A stretch of 64,000 bases of DNA from Tritrichomonas foetus. Taxonomy: Eukaryota; Parabasalia; Tritrichomonadida; Tritrichomonadidae. The notes beneath the pieces were generated by a model. It had not been told where the DNA came from and did not search any database. It saw nothing but the letters and a program-made list of their open reading frames with translations. The position numbers and the translations under genes were made by a program. Positions within the stretch are counted from its first letter, which is position 1. Each line of letters starts with the position of its first letter. Positions 36,851 through 47,678 of the stretch are shown one piece after another. The stretch spans positions 1 through 64,000 of the forward strand of contig MLAK01000725.1 of the NCBI GenBank assembly GCA_001839685.1, in the 5' to 3' direction.

Positions 36851-38710
36851 TTATTTAGCAGATGAGTGCTGCCGTTTCTTACGATAAAGAATAAAAAGAA
36901 CAGCAACAACAATAATCACAACAATAAGGACACCAATAATGATACCAGCAACAGCTCCTGGTTTAAGACCACTAGAGTTTCCTGATGATGTTGAATCATC
37001 ACCACCTGGTTTTCCGTCTGGTTTTTCGTCTGGCCTATCTGGATCAATGGGACTGGAAGCATAATTAAGTTGACCACAAATGTTATTAGGATCAGGACAT
37101 GTAAGAGTAATGCCACCAGAGGTAACTTTTTCATTAGCTTTCGTACAGACTACTTTCTCATTGCCAAGATGAACTGAAAGCTTATTCGATGAATCACATG
37201 ACATTTGATAACATAAGCCTGGTGCTTCAGCTCCTCCAACTGAGACTGATTCAACACAATAACTTCCTGGACCATATGAATCTTTTAAAAAATCAGCTTG
37301 TCCTGAAACTGGTGATGTTAATTTGTGACAAATTCGATTATTATAAGGATAAAATACTGGAACATAATCAACAAGATCATCATAAGAGTAATATTTATAT
37401 TTTTTCGGATTCACAAATTCGTTAATGTTGCATGGTTTTGCATTTGGATTTTGGGAGCAATCAAACTGCACTGGACGGAAATATCCATAAGCAGAATGGT
37501 CATAAGTACAATGAGTAACGTGATTATTGCCATTAATAGAGCTTTCATCACCATTCCAAAGATAATTAGATGGGAATACATATTGTGGTGGTGCTGTTGT
37601 GAAATTAGTATATGGTGTTGTTCGACCAACATAGCTTCGATAATCACCATAGAAAAGTGGTTCAGCAAGATTGAAATCAACATCATACCAACCTGTATCA
37701 AACAATAATGCCAATGATAATTCACTGATCGAATTTCGAAGTCCAACTGTCATGCCAACCATCAATTCATTCATATATTGTAAAATATCGAAGTGTGAGC
37801 CTGCTGTTCCACTTCCTCCTCCATCTTCAATAATTGCACCTGCTGGACAATTTTGGTCAAATATATACTCTGATCCATATCTCTTAACTGCAACTTCATG
37901 CAACTTAGGTGTTGCAACTACAGTGAATACCTTATTTGGATATGAGCTATTTGTGCAGGTATATTTTGGGAAATCATTTAAATAAGGATATCCAGTTTTT
38001 CGATTAAGATAATGAGGGAAAATATCAGAGGAAAATCCAAGAGCATGAATAACTTCATGGAGTGCTGTTTCAAAGAAACTTCGATCGCCTTTGGAATCAA
38101 CATTTGATGCTGTTGAAGGAAGTGAATTGAAATTGACATTTACAATACCCATGTTTGGTCTGGAATTATCCTCATCAAAACCAAAAGGCATTGCAGAAGC
38201 CAAAGTTGTACTGGTATGACCGAAAGGTCTTGCATAAATTGTTAAGTACATATCTGTATCAACCTCTTGAGAAGGCTGAGGATACTCCTTGTAGGCATTT
38301 GCATAAGGTGATTCAGCTGGAACAAAAGGCTTCGATTTGGTTACTTTTAACAGAGTTCCAAGATATTTAGCAACATTATCAAATGTTTCTTTAACAACTT
38401 TAAGTTTCTCTGGGGTTACAATATCTCCTTCTTGACAAGAATAAGTTGATTCTAGCCAACGAATTTGTTGGCTAACATAGGTGCAAACTCTTGTATCCTT
38501 GTTTGAGTCAAGATATTGATAATCGACAGTAACTCGAAAAGGTGAATCATTGGAAATTGCTCGAGGTGATCGACGTATTGTTCTACGGAGAGACTCTCTT
38601 CGCTTTTCTAAGATTTTATCTGTCTTCAGTGCCTTTACTAGTGCATTGTGACCACATCTATGTATTGTTGTATTGGTTGCTATGGAGACGAAAGCAAGTA
38701 AGAACAACAT
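36851..38710 (-). CDS. GP63/leishmanolysin-like metalloprotease (M8)
   Basis: The 619-residue protein has a signal peptide (about 1-14), a prodomain, and the zinc site H-E-V-I-H at 218-222. The distal zinc ligand is in G-S-G-T-A-G-S-H-F-D, and the Met-turn region is M-N-E-L-M. A cysteine-rich C-terminal domain is followed by a G-D-D-S-T-S-S-G linker, a membrane helix (near 585-608) and a basic tail. This is the complete architecture of a trichomonad surface-anchored GP63-like endopeptidase, which cleaves host or matrix proteins. A transmembrane anchor replaces the GPI anchor of the Leishmania enzyme. The coding strand reads TTTCATAAAATG at the start, compatible with an initiator. Confidence 0.95.
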   Translation of the reverse strand: MLFLLAFVSIATNTTIHRCGHNALVKALKTDKILEKRRESLRRTIRRSPRAISNDSPFRVTVDYQYLDSNKDTRVCTYVSQQIRWLESTYSCQEGDIVTPEKLKVVKETFDNVAKYLGTLLKVTKSKPFVPAESPYANAYKEYPQPSQEVDTDMYLTIYARPFGHTSTTLASAMPFGFDEDNSRPNMGIVNVNFNSLPSTASNVDSKGDRSFFETALHEVIHALGFSSDIFPHYLNRKTGYPYLNDFPKYTCTNSSYPNKVFTVVATPKLHEVAVKRYGSEYIFDQNCPAGAIIEDGGGSGTAGSHFDILQYMNELMVGMTVGLRNSISELSLALLFDTGWYDVDFNLAEPLFYGDYRSYVGRTTPYTNFTTAPPQYVFPSNYLWNGDESSINGNNHVTHCTYDHSAYGYFRPVQFDCSQNPNAKPCNINEFVNPKKYKYYSYDDLVDYVPVFYPYNNRICHKLTSPVSGQADFLKDSYGPGSYCVESVSVGGAEAPGLCYQMSCDSSNKLSVHLGNEKVVCTKANEKVTSGGITLTCPDPNNICGQLNYASSPIDPDRPDEKPDGKPGGDDSTSSGNSSGLKPGAVAGIIIGVLIVVIIVVAVLFILYRKKRQHSSAK

Positions 38711-38922
38711 TTTATGAAATTTTCTGAACTAATAAAATTTATGGAAACATTGAAATATTTCAATAGCTTTATCTTGAACTTTCTAAATTTTTATTTCTAA
38801 CCGCTGTTAATTCTGATAAAATGGATTTGGTATTGTATTTCATAAAAACATATTCAATATTGATATTTTCCAGTTTTTGTGAAAATTATCATTTACATAA
38901 TTTATTTTAGGGTATCAAAATG
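38711..38922. other. Intergenic between GP63 gene and MULE
   Basis: AT-rich promoter region of the first GP63-like gene, ending at the MULE terminal repeat. Confidence 0.5.
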
Positions 38923-39622
38923 TGCCGTATACGGTAGGACGTATAACCATTGAAAAAGTCCCCAAAAATATATGGTACGCCGTATATTCATTTTTCAATT
39001 TAATTTACTAATAACTCACTTTTTCATTAAGGCTTTTTCAGACGAAAAGAAACTTTCTTTGAAGAAATAAAATTGAATTAAAATTATTTTTTAGTATCAA
39101 ATAATTCTATACCATTCAAAATTTACTTTTCAAAAATCAAATTTTTAGAAAAATTATTATTAAATCAATAAAAGAAGAAACACTTGTAACCGTACTATTA
39201 TGTGCAACTCCAATGACATGATGATTCAACTAATTAGAAAAAAACTGGAAACGTAGACAAATTACAAAGATATGGTAGAACAAACAAAATAATAATTTTT
39301 CAAGTACAAATCAAAATTTGATAAAAACCGAAATCCAGTCAATCTATGTTTCATTTAAGTGAAGCAGCACGTGGCACAAACCAATAGCGACGCCAATACG
39401 AAATATCAAACACATGAAACAATAAAAATATGGAGTCATTTGTTATTTACTTTTTCATTGGAATTGCATTGACAATCAACAATAAACAAATCGAAGCACA
39501 AAAATAACGACGTAATCACTATCAAAAACATTATAAAATATAGATTATAACAATTTAAATGAAGCTTACTTTTATTTAATCATATATTATTAATTTTTTG
39601 ATTTGTTTTTTATCAAGAATTA

Positions 39623-41839
39623 TCATCTTGTATTATAATAATTTTGAGCTTCTTGTCTGATAGGGCATGTACCTGCATTGTGGTCAGGTGCTCCACATAC
39701 AGAGCAATGACGTTGATGTGAATCATTTGCATATTTTTCTTGAATTCTTTGAACTTTTCCATACCAGCGGCACGAAGTGGTTGCATGGTTATGGAGACAA
39801 ATAGCACATTTTTCTGTCATGATTCGAGAATTCTGACTGTTTTTAGTTTTTTTGGGTCTTCCTCTTGGCCTTGCTTCAGCATCTATAATGGCATCTGTAG
39901 TTTCATGTTGATCTGGATGTAGAGATGGATTATTCCTTTGCTCAGTTTGTACATGCAAAATTTTGTTGATTTGTTCTTTTATGATAAAAAGTGATTCTAT
40001 AGCGCAATCAGTATTTCGAGAGGCTAAAGAAGCTAGTTGCTTTGATTCAAAAAACAATTTAGAATACAATTGTTTCGGACTAAGATGTTGAAGATATTCA
40101 ACTGAATCCGCATATGCTAATTCGTCAGGTTCTGTAATTTCTTCTTCTTCTTGATCCGTGTCTTTTATAAACCTGATTGTATCATTAGATTGAGATGGAA
40201 TGGGTGTATTATTAGGTTCTTCTTCGAACCATCGTGGTGAAATAGCATGAACAGGGAAGTTTTTAGAAAGTTTAATGAGATGGCTGCAAGGTACGCCCCA
40301 AAACACATCCAAATTACATTCACAGTGATATATATTCAGTTTATATTTAGTCTCCGGGTCATTTTCATGGAATGCAAAAAAAGGATACTCAGAATCTAGT
40401 GGGTTCTCAATGATATGAATCTGATGAGAAATCCGATATTGTATCTGAATTTTATCATTAATTCTTTTATTCAAAAGAATTTGTTCAGGGAACAGTAAGT
40501 TAATATCTCTTCTGAGAGTACACCTTTTATAACACAAAGCTTGACAATGATCCATATGATTGCGATTAAATAAAACTCGACTTTGTTTTAATGTTAATTT
40601 AGTAGTTGGCAGGTTTCTTTTCAGCATTGCATTCATGCTTTCAGCAGGACTTGTCGTATTGAAGCCATTGGCGTGAATACCAAGCAAATGCGATCTAGAA
40701 AACTTACTTAAAAGTGGTATAATCTCTTTTTGTATATATTTTGTCAATTTTGAATTATAATTTTGAAGTGTGTTTAGAGCAGCATCAGCTTTTGTACAGG
40801 AGGTGCTGTATGCAACAACATCAAAAAGCTTCCCAGCCTCAATGCGTTGGGACTTATTAAGACCAGCAGATCTCAAGTGATCTAAAAAATTTCGTTTTTT
40901 GTGAAGAGCACAAATGATATGGTTTATGGTTATGGTTGGAACATTACTTTCCTGATTATCATTAATCAGTTCATGGAACTTTTGTACAGAAGCAATAAAC
41001 GCGTTGTCTTCATCAGAAATTAGCGTCTGTAATATGTCAGAATAATTACCAATGAAAAAGGTTTTATGTAAAATCCAAGTAAGTAATTCTTGGTTGCTTA
41101 CAGCCAAATACGCGATGCCCGCAAGCAGAATATCCCTATTACGATTTATGACAGTTAACGGTACTACTTCCCATTGATTTTGTAAGTTTGCATGAGTCCC
41201 ATCTATAAAAAGTACATCTCCAAATGTCAATAAATTTTCTATTTCCTGAGGCATAAACGTTAACACACCAAGGCGCTTTATCGATTCGTTAAGATTCAAT
41301 TCAAATGGAAATGCAGTTCCACCTTCAGCAGTCACATAATCAATTAATTCAGTGGACTGCAGTCCAAAGTTTTCAACCTGAGACGAATGTGTTAACGCTG
41401 AAATTTGGAGTGTTGTAAGTTCAATATTAAAATTCGATCTAATGATTTTCTGTATTTGAGATGGCGAAATTCCAATCTTATATAGATTTGTGATCGTTGA
41501 GTTTTGATCATCTGTAATAAGTTTGTGCGTCAGTAATACTGGATACAAAGGATGATTGTGACGACAAATACAATTTTCGACATTAATTCGATATTTTTTT
41601 CCTGTCGGCGTCATGTGAGGTTTCCCTTTTATAGCAAAAGGACAACCGGTCTTATTGGTCTTATGGCCTCTTACTCGACCGCCAAACCGACAATAAAATG
41701 TGAAATAGTCATTTGAGAATCTCTGTTCCGAAAACAATTCGAATCCTGCTTTGTAGGCTTCGATGTTGACGAGACGAAGCATTTCCAGAACTGAAGAAGT
41801 TTCAAGAGTTGACAATGATTCAGGATCGAAAAACGACAT
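39623..41839 (-). CDS. MULE transposase with SWIM and zinc-knuckle fingers
   Basis: The 738-residue protein starts at the ATG at 41839; an in-frame TTG upstream is rejected. It has an N-terminal FAR1-type DNA-binding region with C-x-F and H-N-H-P (about 35-100). The MULE catalytic core has V-L-F-I-D-G-T-H-A-N as the first acidic site, followed by L-I-S-D-E-D-N-A-F. A SWIM finger (C-x-C...C-x-H, about 520-545) and a C-terminal zinc-knuckle pair (C-A-I-C...C-S-V-C-G-A-P-D-H) complete it. The frame is intact, so it may be active. An 84-base piece of this gene is repeated inside the artefact at 43445-43528. Confidence 0.9.
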   Translation of the reverse strand: MSFFDPESLSTLETSSVLEMLRLVNIEAYKAGFELFSEQRFSNDYFTFYCRFGGRVRGHKTNKTGCPFAIKGKPHMTPTGKKYRINVENCICRHNHPLYPVLLTHKLITDDQNSTITNLYKIGISPSQIQKIIRSNFNIELTTLQISALTHSSQVENFGLQSTELIDYVTAEGGTAFPFELNLNESIKRLGVLTFMPQEIENLLTFGDVLFIDGTHANLQNQWEVVPLTVINRNRDILLAGIAYLAVSNQELLTWILHKTFFIGNYSDILQTLISDEDNAFIASVQKFHELINDNQESNVPTITINHIICALHKKRNFLDHLRSAGLNKSQRIEAGKLFDVVAYSTSCTKADAALNTLQNYNSKLTKYIQKEIIPLLSKFSRSHLLGIHANGFNTTSPAESMNAMLKRNLPTTKLTLKQSRVLFNRNHMDHCQALCYKRCTLRRDINLLFPEQILLNKRINDKIQIQYRISHQIHIIENPLDSEYPFFAFHENDPETKYKLNIYHCECNLDVFWGVPCSHLIKLSKNFPVHAISPRWFEEEPNNTPIPSQSNDTIRFIKDTDQEEEEITEPDELAYADSVEYLQHLSPKQLYSKLFFESKQLASLASRNTDCAIESLFIIKEQINKILHVQTEQRNNPSLHPDQHETTDAIIDAEARPRGRPKKTKNSQNSRIMTEKCAICLHNHATTSCRWYGKVQRIQEKYANDSHQRHCSVCGAPDHNAGTCPIRQEAQNYYNTR

Positions 41840-41986
41840 GAAAATAAGTGAAGTGACAATACTCAAATTCAATAGATAAGTGGCCAGATCGCTGAGAAAA
41901 CAATAGAAAAGTGATGACAATAGAATAGATGATGATCAATCAGGTTCATAAGAGTTGGGTTGCTACTTATTATGTATGTTTTATAG

Positions 41987-42173
41987 GAATATATTGTCAG
42001 GGAGATGTTGTAGCATGATTTCTGTGAGCGTTCATGAAAGTTTTCTTGGAATCATATAATTTGATTTGTTTTCGTGTTTCTCTTTTTTGTTTGTATCTCG
42101 AATATATTGTTTAGGGAGATGTTGTAGCATGATTTCTGTGAGCGTTCATGAAAGTTTTCTTGAAATCACATCA
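41987..42173. repeat. Direct repeat, about 70 bp, two copies in the MULE
   Basis: The sequence GAATATATTGT-x-AGGGAGATGTTG through AAAGTTTTCTTGxAATCA occurs at about 41987-42055 and 42100-42170 with four or five differences. It lies between the transposase start and the right terminal repeat, so it may be a subterminal transposase-binding or promoter repeat. Confidence 0.85.
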
Positions 42174-42503
42174 TGTGCCATTCCTTTTTCTCTCTGATGA
42201 TAAAATAATGATTTCGGTTTAATTCAATTTTTTTATCAAAATCAATTGCTTTTTCTATTGACTATTTCATGAACGGCATGGCGTATTCTCACCTTCCATG
42301 ATTCTTTGAAATTTCATTAATGTTTGAAAATAATGAATACATCTTCAGAATCTTAAAATTTATATAGAATTTTATTGAAAGGAAAAAATAAATTGTTTCT
42401 TTTTGAATAGATGTCATATTGCATTCCACTTTTTCTTTGGAGCTATTATACAAGATATATTCTTCAACTTTTTCTATATATATACGACATGCCGTATACG
42501 GCA

Positions 42504-43292
42504 TAACTATTTTCTCTTTATTTTATATTGAAAGTCGAGAAATTTCTCAAAAGGAATTTTGTTTTGAATAAAGTGTAAACTTTTTCAGAAAGATTATTTC
42601 TGACAATTCATTGACTCAACGTCGGGTTATCAAAAAATTGACCTTTATTGACAAACTTTGTTTTGTAATGAACAATGGGTATTTTTATGATGACCGGAAT
42701 CTTTCTTGTTCAGAACTTTAGAACACTGAATACTTATATATTATATATCCCCAGCGTAGAAAGCACAAATATTAAAATAAATAAAAACATGAAAAACGAA
42801 TCCAATCCAAATCAAAACTGGGTTGTATTGACATAAAAATTATATGATAAATCTGTATTATTTTAATATCATACCAATATAATTAATATTGTTCACTTTT
42901 TAAATTATTTCGCATATTCGCTAATCGCTGTGAAATGAGTAAAACCCTAAAAAAATGATGTAATTAGCATAAAACATTTCTTCTATAGAGGACAATGAAA
43001 AATACTTTTGGTTTTTTCTTATATTCATACTTTGAACTCCAGAGTTGACTGTCGACGTCACTCTTAGTTTGCACCGTAAACTTTCGTTGTCTTCTTCCAC
43101 ATGATGAACACATATTTCGTCTTATAAAACTGATAATTTCATCTAATTTACATTATATAATCCAATAATAAGAATTTTGGAATTTGGAGCAGCATTGAGA
43201 ATATGGACTTAATTCACACAGATACATTGAAAATGAATCAGTCAAAGAAAAGCAGGCCTGTTAGAACTTTTACATACAGGTAACATTTGACT
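42504..43292. other. Intergenic, no gene seen
   Basis: AT-rich DNA between the MULE and the satellite tract. The junction with the satellite near 43290 may itself be an assembly join. Confidence 0.5.
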
Positions 43293-43760
43293 AAAAGAGA
43301 GGTAAAGAAAAAGAGAGATAAAGAAAAAGAGAGATAAAGAAAAAGAGAGATAAAGAAAAAGAGAGATAAAGAAAAAGAGAGATAAAGAAAAAGAGAGATA
43401 AAGAAAAAGAGAGATAAAGAAAAAGAGATGTGTATAAGAGACAGGCCTCAATGCGTTGGGACTTATTAAGACCAGCAGATCTCAAGTGATCTAAAAAATT
43501 TCGTTTTTTGTGAAGAGCACAAATGATANNNNNNNNNNNNNNNNNNNNNNNNNNNNNNNNNNNNNNNNNNNNNNNNNNNNNNNNNNNNNNNNNNNNNNNN
43601 NNNNNNNNNAAAGAAAAAGAGAGATAAAGAAAAAGAGAGATAAAGAAAAAGAGAGATAAAGAAAAAGAGAGATAAAGAAAAAGAGAGATAAAGAAAAAGA
43701 GAGATAAAGAAAAAGAGAGGTAAAGAAAAAGAGAGATAAAGAAAAAGAAAGGTGAAGGGA
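43293..43760. repeat. 16-bp satellite (AAAGAAAAAGAGAGAT) with internal gap
   Basis: The 16-base unit is repeated with very few changes on both sides of an interruption (43426-43609). The right part ends in diverged copies (AGAAAGG) before the GP63 gene. True copy number is unknown because of the gap. Confidence 0.9.
43426..43609. other. Assembly artefact: Nextera mosaic end, MULE piece and N gap
   Basis: Bases 43426-43444 read AGATGTGTATAAGAGACAG, the Tn5/Nextera mosaic-end adapter. The next 84 bases (43445-43528) are identical to 40836-40919 within the MULE transposase, and 81 Ns follow (43529-43609). A chimeric read was used to bridge the satellite. Open frames across it are not genes. Confidence 0.95.
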
Positions 43761-43829
43761 ATGGAAGGAAAAAAATAATGAAAAATAAGTTTTGAATTTT
43801 AGAAATAGAGAATAAATTGAGGAAAGAGT

Positions 43830-46800
43830 TTAATTAATACTTGAAGTATCTCGTTTCTTCTTACGAATAAGAAACAAAATAACAACAACAACAACAATAA
43901 CAATAACAATCACAACAACAATGATACCAATAACAATACCAGTAATAGCTCTTGATGAAATACTATTTGAGTTTAGTGCTGTAGTTGAATATGCAACTAA
44001 ATATTCGTCAAGATAAGTAGATTCATAAAAACCCGATAAATCTGAAAATGTCATTCCATCATATTCTTTCGGTGTCATAAAAACTATCCGAATTTGTTGA
44101 AGTAATAATTCTTTTTCTTTTATTTCTTCATTGGATTCTTGAATAGATGAACCTTTGGAAAGTTCAATTTTCCCATATTTGGTTTCATGTTTAGATGAAT
44201 TTGATGGAAATGAAATAATTGGCGATTTTTGATTTGTTTTATCGGAATATTCTATTTTCATAGAAAGACCATCTTTAAATGTTGGTGTCGATTGAAATAG
44301 AAGTTGACTCTTCTCTCGAATTTCAATCATTTTTTCTATTTCCACTTTTGATGAAATAATACCGTGTGATTTGGTTTGAATTGTTAATATTGGAATTTCA
44401 ACATCAACATCAGAATCTCCTTTTTCTTGATTATTCAATATGATATTTTTGTTTTCGTTATTTTTATTGGATTTCGAATTGGAATTAGATATTGAAATTG
44501 TTGAAGAAATAAATGAAGAAGTAGATGTAGAAGTCGAAAATGACGGTTGTGTTCCACTCATTGAAAGACTTTCAAAATGAAGTTTAGAAACAAGTTTTGA
44601 GACCTTAACTGTTAATTTGTTATCAATAATATGAACATTTCCAAGTGAATAATTTAGTTGTTCTGAATTATTAGAATTATTGGAATTATCGGAATTGTCT
44701 GATTCATTTGTAGAATGATGAGAATGATTAGAATAATATGAATAATCTGAATATTTAAATATAGTCGATACACTCAAGTCTTTCGTGAATTCTATTTCAA
44801 ATTCACCTTGACCAGTTAAATCAACTGGAATATTCATAAAAGGACANCGAAGTTTGAGAGAATTTGCAATTTCAAGACCAAAATGTGTTTCTTCATCAAT
44901 TAGTTGTGATTCAATAATCGTCGTTGTTTGTGAAAGTGCAGAAACTGTAATATATCGTGTAGATTGATTTTCAATATTTAATGAAAGTCGAGTTTGTGTT
45001 GTTCGAAGATTCATTCGATTAGTCCCTTGTTCAAATATTTTTTCTGTAATCATTCCTGTTGTTCCTTGAATTCCTAAATGAACGGCATCATCAATAAGTC
45101 GAATAGAATCAAATTCATCACTTTCAACAATAATTTCAGGATAATTTCCAAAAGTGAAATAATCGAAATATGATAATGATTCAAAGTATAGAATTGAAAC
45201 CGAATTAACATCAATTTTTTCTTGTGTTTCTTTTAATTTGATGCTAACATTTGGACCAAGATGAAGTTGTTGAACTTCAAGACGTTTTCTTTCTTCATCA
45301 GACTTAAAGAAAAGTAGAATATTTGAAAAAGATAATCGATTAATATTCGTTACAATACTTATCAAATCGAAATAAATTGATGATTTTGTTGATTCAATTC
45401 CTTTGATTTCAACTGAAATATTATGTGGAATACTTGAAAATTGAAACATTTGCTCTTCTGTTAATTGCGTTAGAATTTGAATAGAGAGATTTGTAATTGT
45501 TTCATCAAGTTCTTTGAAAGAAAATGTTTCAACATTTTCTGCTGAAATACAATTCCCTTGGTTTTCTTTTTCATATTCTTGACAATTTTGAACCACATAA
45601 TAATTCACATTTTCAATTATTGGTTTATGTGTTGGTTCATTTGTTTGAATTTCTTCTGTTGGTTTCTCTGTTGGTTTCACTGTTGGTTTCTCTGTTGGTT
45701 TTTCAGTTGGTTTCACTGTTGGTTTCTCTGTTGGTTTTTCAGTTGGTATATCGGTTGGTTTCTCTGTTGGTGTATCGGTTGGTTTATCAGGATCAACGGG
45801 ACTGGAAACATAATTAAGTTGACCACAAATATTATTAGGATCAGGACATGTAAGAGTAATGCCATTAACTGTTACTTGTTCATTAGCTCTTGGACAGACT
45901 ACTTTCTCATTGCCAACATAAACTGAAAGTTGATTCAATGAATCACATGACATTTGATAACATAAGCCTGGTGCTTGATTTCCTTCAACTGTGACCGATT
46001 CAACACAATAACTTCCTGGACCATATGAATCTTTGAAATAATCAACTTGTCCTGAAACTGGTGATGTTAATTTGTGACAAATTCGATTACTATAAGGATA
46101 AAAAATTGTAACATAATCAGCAAGAGGATCAGCAGAGTAATATTTATGATTTTTCGGATTCACATATTCTTTAATACTACATGGTTTGGCTTTTGGATAT
46201 TGGGAGCAATCAATCTGTGCTGGAACGAAATATCCAAAAGCAGAATGATCATAAGTACAATGAGAAAAAAAATTTTGAGAGCTATCATCACCATTCCAAA
46301 GATAATTAGATGGGAATACATATTGTGGTGGTGCTGTTGTGAAATTAGTATATGGTGTTGTTCGACCAACATAGCTTCGATAATCACCATAGAAAAGTGG
46401 TTCAGCAAGATTGAAATCAACATCATACCAACCTGTATCATACAAAAATGCTAATGATAATTCACTGATCGCATTTCGAAGTCCAACTGTCATTCCAACC
46501 ATCAATTCATTCAAATATTGTAAAATATCGAAGTGTGAACCTGCTGTTCCACTTCCTCCTCCATCTTCAATAATTGCACCTGCTGGACAATTTTGATGAA
46601 ATAAATATTCCGATCCATATCTATTAACTGCAACTTCATGCAACTTAGGTGTTGCCAGAACCGTAAATATCTTATTTGGATATGAACTATTTCTGCAATA
46701 GTAAATAGGAACATTTTTAATATCATAATACGGATATCCAGTTTGACGATTTATGAATCTTGGAAAAAGATTATATGAAAATCCAAGTGCATGAATAACT

Positions 46801-47456
46801 TCATGAAGTGCTGTTTCAAAGAAACTTCGATCGCCTGCGGTATCAATGTTTGATGATTCTGAAGGAAGTGAATTGAAATTGACATTTACAACACCCATGT
46901 TTGGTCTGATGTTTATTTTATCAAAACCAAAAGCCAATGCAGAAGCTAAAGTTGTACTGTTTTGGCCGAAAGGTCTTGCATAAATTGTCAAGTACATATC
47001 AGTATCAACTATTATATCAGGCTGAGGATACTCATCTGTTATTCGCATAAAATCTGATTCAGATGGTTTAAAAGGCTTAGACTTTTTCACCTTTAATAAA
47101 CTTTCTAGATATTTAGCAACATTATCAAATGTTTCTCTAACAACTTTACGTTTCGCATCTGTTAAAAGATCTCCTTCGACACAAACATATTGCCTATTTA
47201 ACCAAGTAATTTGTTGGCCAACTCGGGTGCAAATTAATCGATCTTTAGCTGGATCAAGATACTGATAGTCAACTTTAATTCTAAAAGGTGAATCATTCGT
47301 AACAGCTCGTGGTGATTTTTTTAATGTTTTTTGGAGAGAAAGTCTTTGCTTTTCTAAAATTGTATCTGTCTTCAGTGCCTTTAATAGTTCATTGTGACCA
47401 CATCTATGTATTGTTGCATTAGTTGCTAGGTCGACAATGGCAAGGATGAAAAACAT
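43830..47456 (-). CDS. Large GP63/leishmanolysin-like metalloprotease with extended C-terminus
   Basis: The 1208-residue protein has the same first 550 residues layout as the gene at 36851: signal peptide, H-E-V-I-H at 218-222, distal His in G-T-A-G-S-H-F-D, and cysteine-rich domain. It then adds a P-T-E-K-P-T/V repeat stalk (about 555-600), a roughly 500-residue beta-rich ectodomain with Ser/Asn/Thr-rich low-complexity parts, a Val/Ile membrane helix (about 1170-1195) and a K-K-K-R tail. The added domain is duplicated as a fragment at 35558. The stalk would push the protease from the surface. One base (44847) is ambiguous. Confidence 0.92.
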   Translation of the reverse strand: MFFILAIVDLATNATIHRCGHNELLKALKTDTILEKQRLSLQKTLKKSPRAVTNDSPFRIKVDYQYLDPAKDRLICTRVGQQITWLNRQYVCVEGDLLTDAKRKVVRETFDNVAKYLESLLKVKKSKPFKPSESDFMRITDEYPQPDIIVDTDMYLTIYARPFGQNSTTLASALAFGFDKINIRPNMGVVNVNFNSLPSESSNIDTAGDRSFFETALHEVIHALGFSYNLFPRFINRQTGYPYYDIKNVPIYYCRNSSYPNKIFTVLATPKLHEVAVNRYGSEYLFHQNCPAGAIIEDGGGSGTAGSHFDILQYLNELMVGMTVGLRNAISELSLAFLYDTGWYDVDFNLAEPLFYGDYRSYVGRTTPYTNFTTAPPQYVFPSNYLWNGDDSSQNFFSHCTYDHSAFGYFVPAQIDCSQYPKAKPCSIKEYVNPKNHKYYSADPLADYVTIFYPYSNRICHKLTSPVSGQVDYFKDSYGPGSYCVESVTVEGNQAPGLCYQMSCDSLNQLSVYVGNEKVVCPRANEQVTVNGITLTCPDPNNICGQLNYVSSPVDPDKPTDTPTEKPTDIPTEKPTEKPTVKPTEKPTEKPTVKPTEKPTEEIQTNEPTHKPIIENVNYYVVQNCQEYEKENQGNCISAENVETFSFKELDETITNLSIQILTQLTEEQMFQFSSIPHNISVEIKGIESTKSSIYFDLISIVTNINRLSFSNILLFFKSDEERKRLEVQQLHLGPNVSIKLKETQEKIDVNSVSILYFESLSYFDYFTFGNYPEIIVESDEFDSIRLIDDAVHLGIQGTTGMITEKIFEQGTNRMNLRTTQTRLSLNIENQSTRYITVSALSQTTTIIESQLIDEETHFGLEIANSLKLXCPFMNIPVDLTGQGEFEIEFTKDLSVSTIFKYSDYSYYSNHSHHSTNESDNSDNSNNSNNSEQLNYSLGNVHIIDNKLTVKVSKLVSKLHFESLSMSGTQPSFSTSTSTSSFISSTISISNSNSKSNKNNENKNIILNNQEKGDSDVDVEIPILTIQTKSHGIISSKVEIEKMIEIREKSQLLFQSTPTFKDGLSMKIEYSDKTNQKSPIISFPSNSSKHETKYGKIELSKGSSIQESNEEIKEKELLLQQIRIVFMTPKEYDGMTFSDLSGFYESTYLDEYLVAYSTTALNSNSISSRAITGIVIGIIVVVIVIVIVVVVVILFLIRKKKRDTSSIN
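45650..45790 (-). repeat. Pro-Thr-Glu-Lys coding repeat
   Basis: Imperfect 12-base units encode P-T-E-K, P-T-V-K or P-T-D-T/I in the stalk of the GP63-like protein. The coding strand is GC-richer than the neighbourhood. Slippage here would vary stalk length without frame loss. Confidence 0.85.
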
Positions 47457-47678
47457 TTTTTGACAAATTGAATAGATTATTTTTGTCTTTCAAAAATTGT
47501 TGAGGAACATTCAAATTTTGGACTTTTTCAATTACTTATCAGATCACCTTCACCCATGAATAATCATTATCATCATGGTTTTTACGTTTCTTATCTTTTC
47601 CCAAATATGATGAATGTTATTAATTATAATGATATTATAATATTACCATAAGAATTATAATATATCATCATTGGAATA
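47457..47678. other. Spacer between GP63 gene and pogo element
   Basis: AT-rich 222 bases holding the promoter of the GP63-like gene; no gene visible. Confidence 0.5.

Larger units (their letters stand above)
38923..42503 (-). mobile_element. MULE (Mutator-like) DNA transposon, about 3.6 kb
   Basis: The ends are inverted repeats of 23 bases matching at 20 positions (38923-38945 TGCCGTATACGG..., 42481-42503 its reverse). They enclose one MULE transposase gene. The outermost GCCGTATACGGC at the right end is itself a palindrome. I could not find a clear 8-10 bp target duplication. Between gene and right end lie two direct copies of a 70-base sequence. Confidence 0.75.

Noticed and set aside
41840..41920. 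27-codon N-terminal extension of the MULE transposase
   Set aside because: It begins at TTG; nuclear genes here use ATG.
43242..43485. Two minus-strand frames rich in F-F-I-S-L-F
   Set aside because: They are translations of the 16-bp satellite and the Nextera adapter, not genes.
45524..45926. Plus-strand frames with L-L-V-S-L-L-V or W-F-x-C-W repeats
   Set aside because: They are antisense to the P-T-E-K repeat of the large GP63-like gene.
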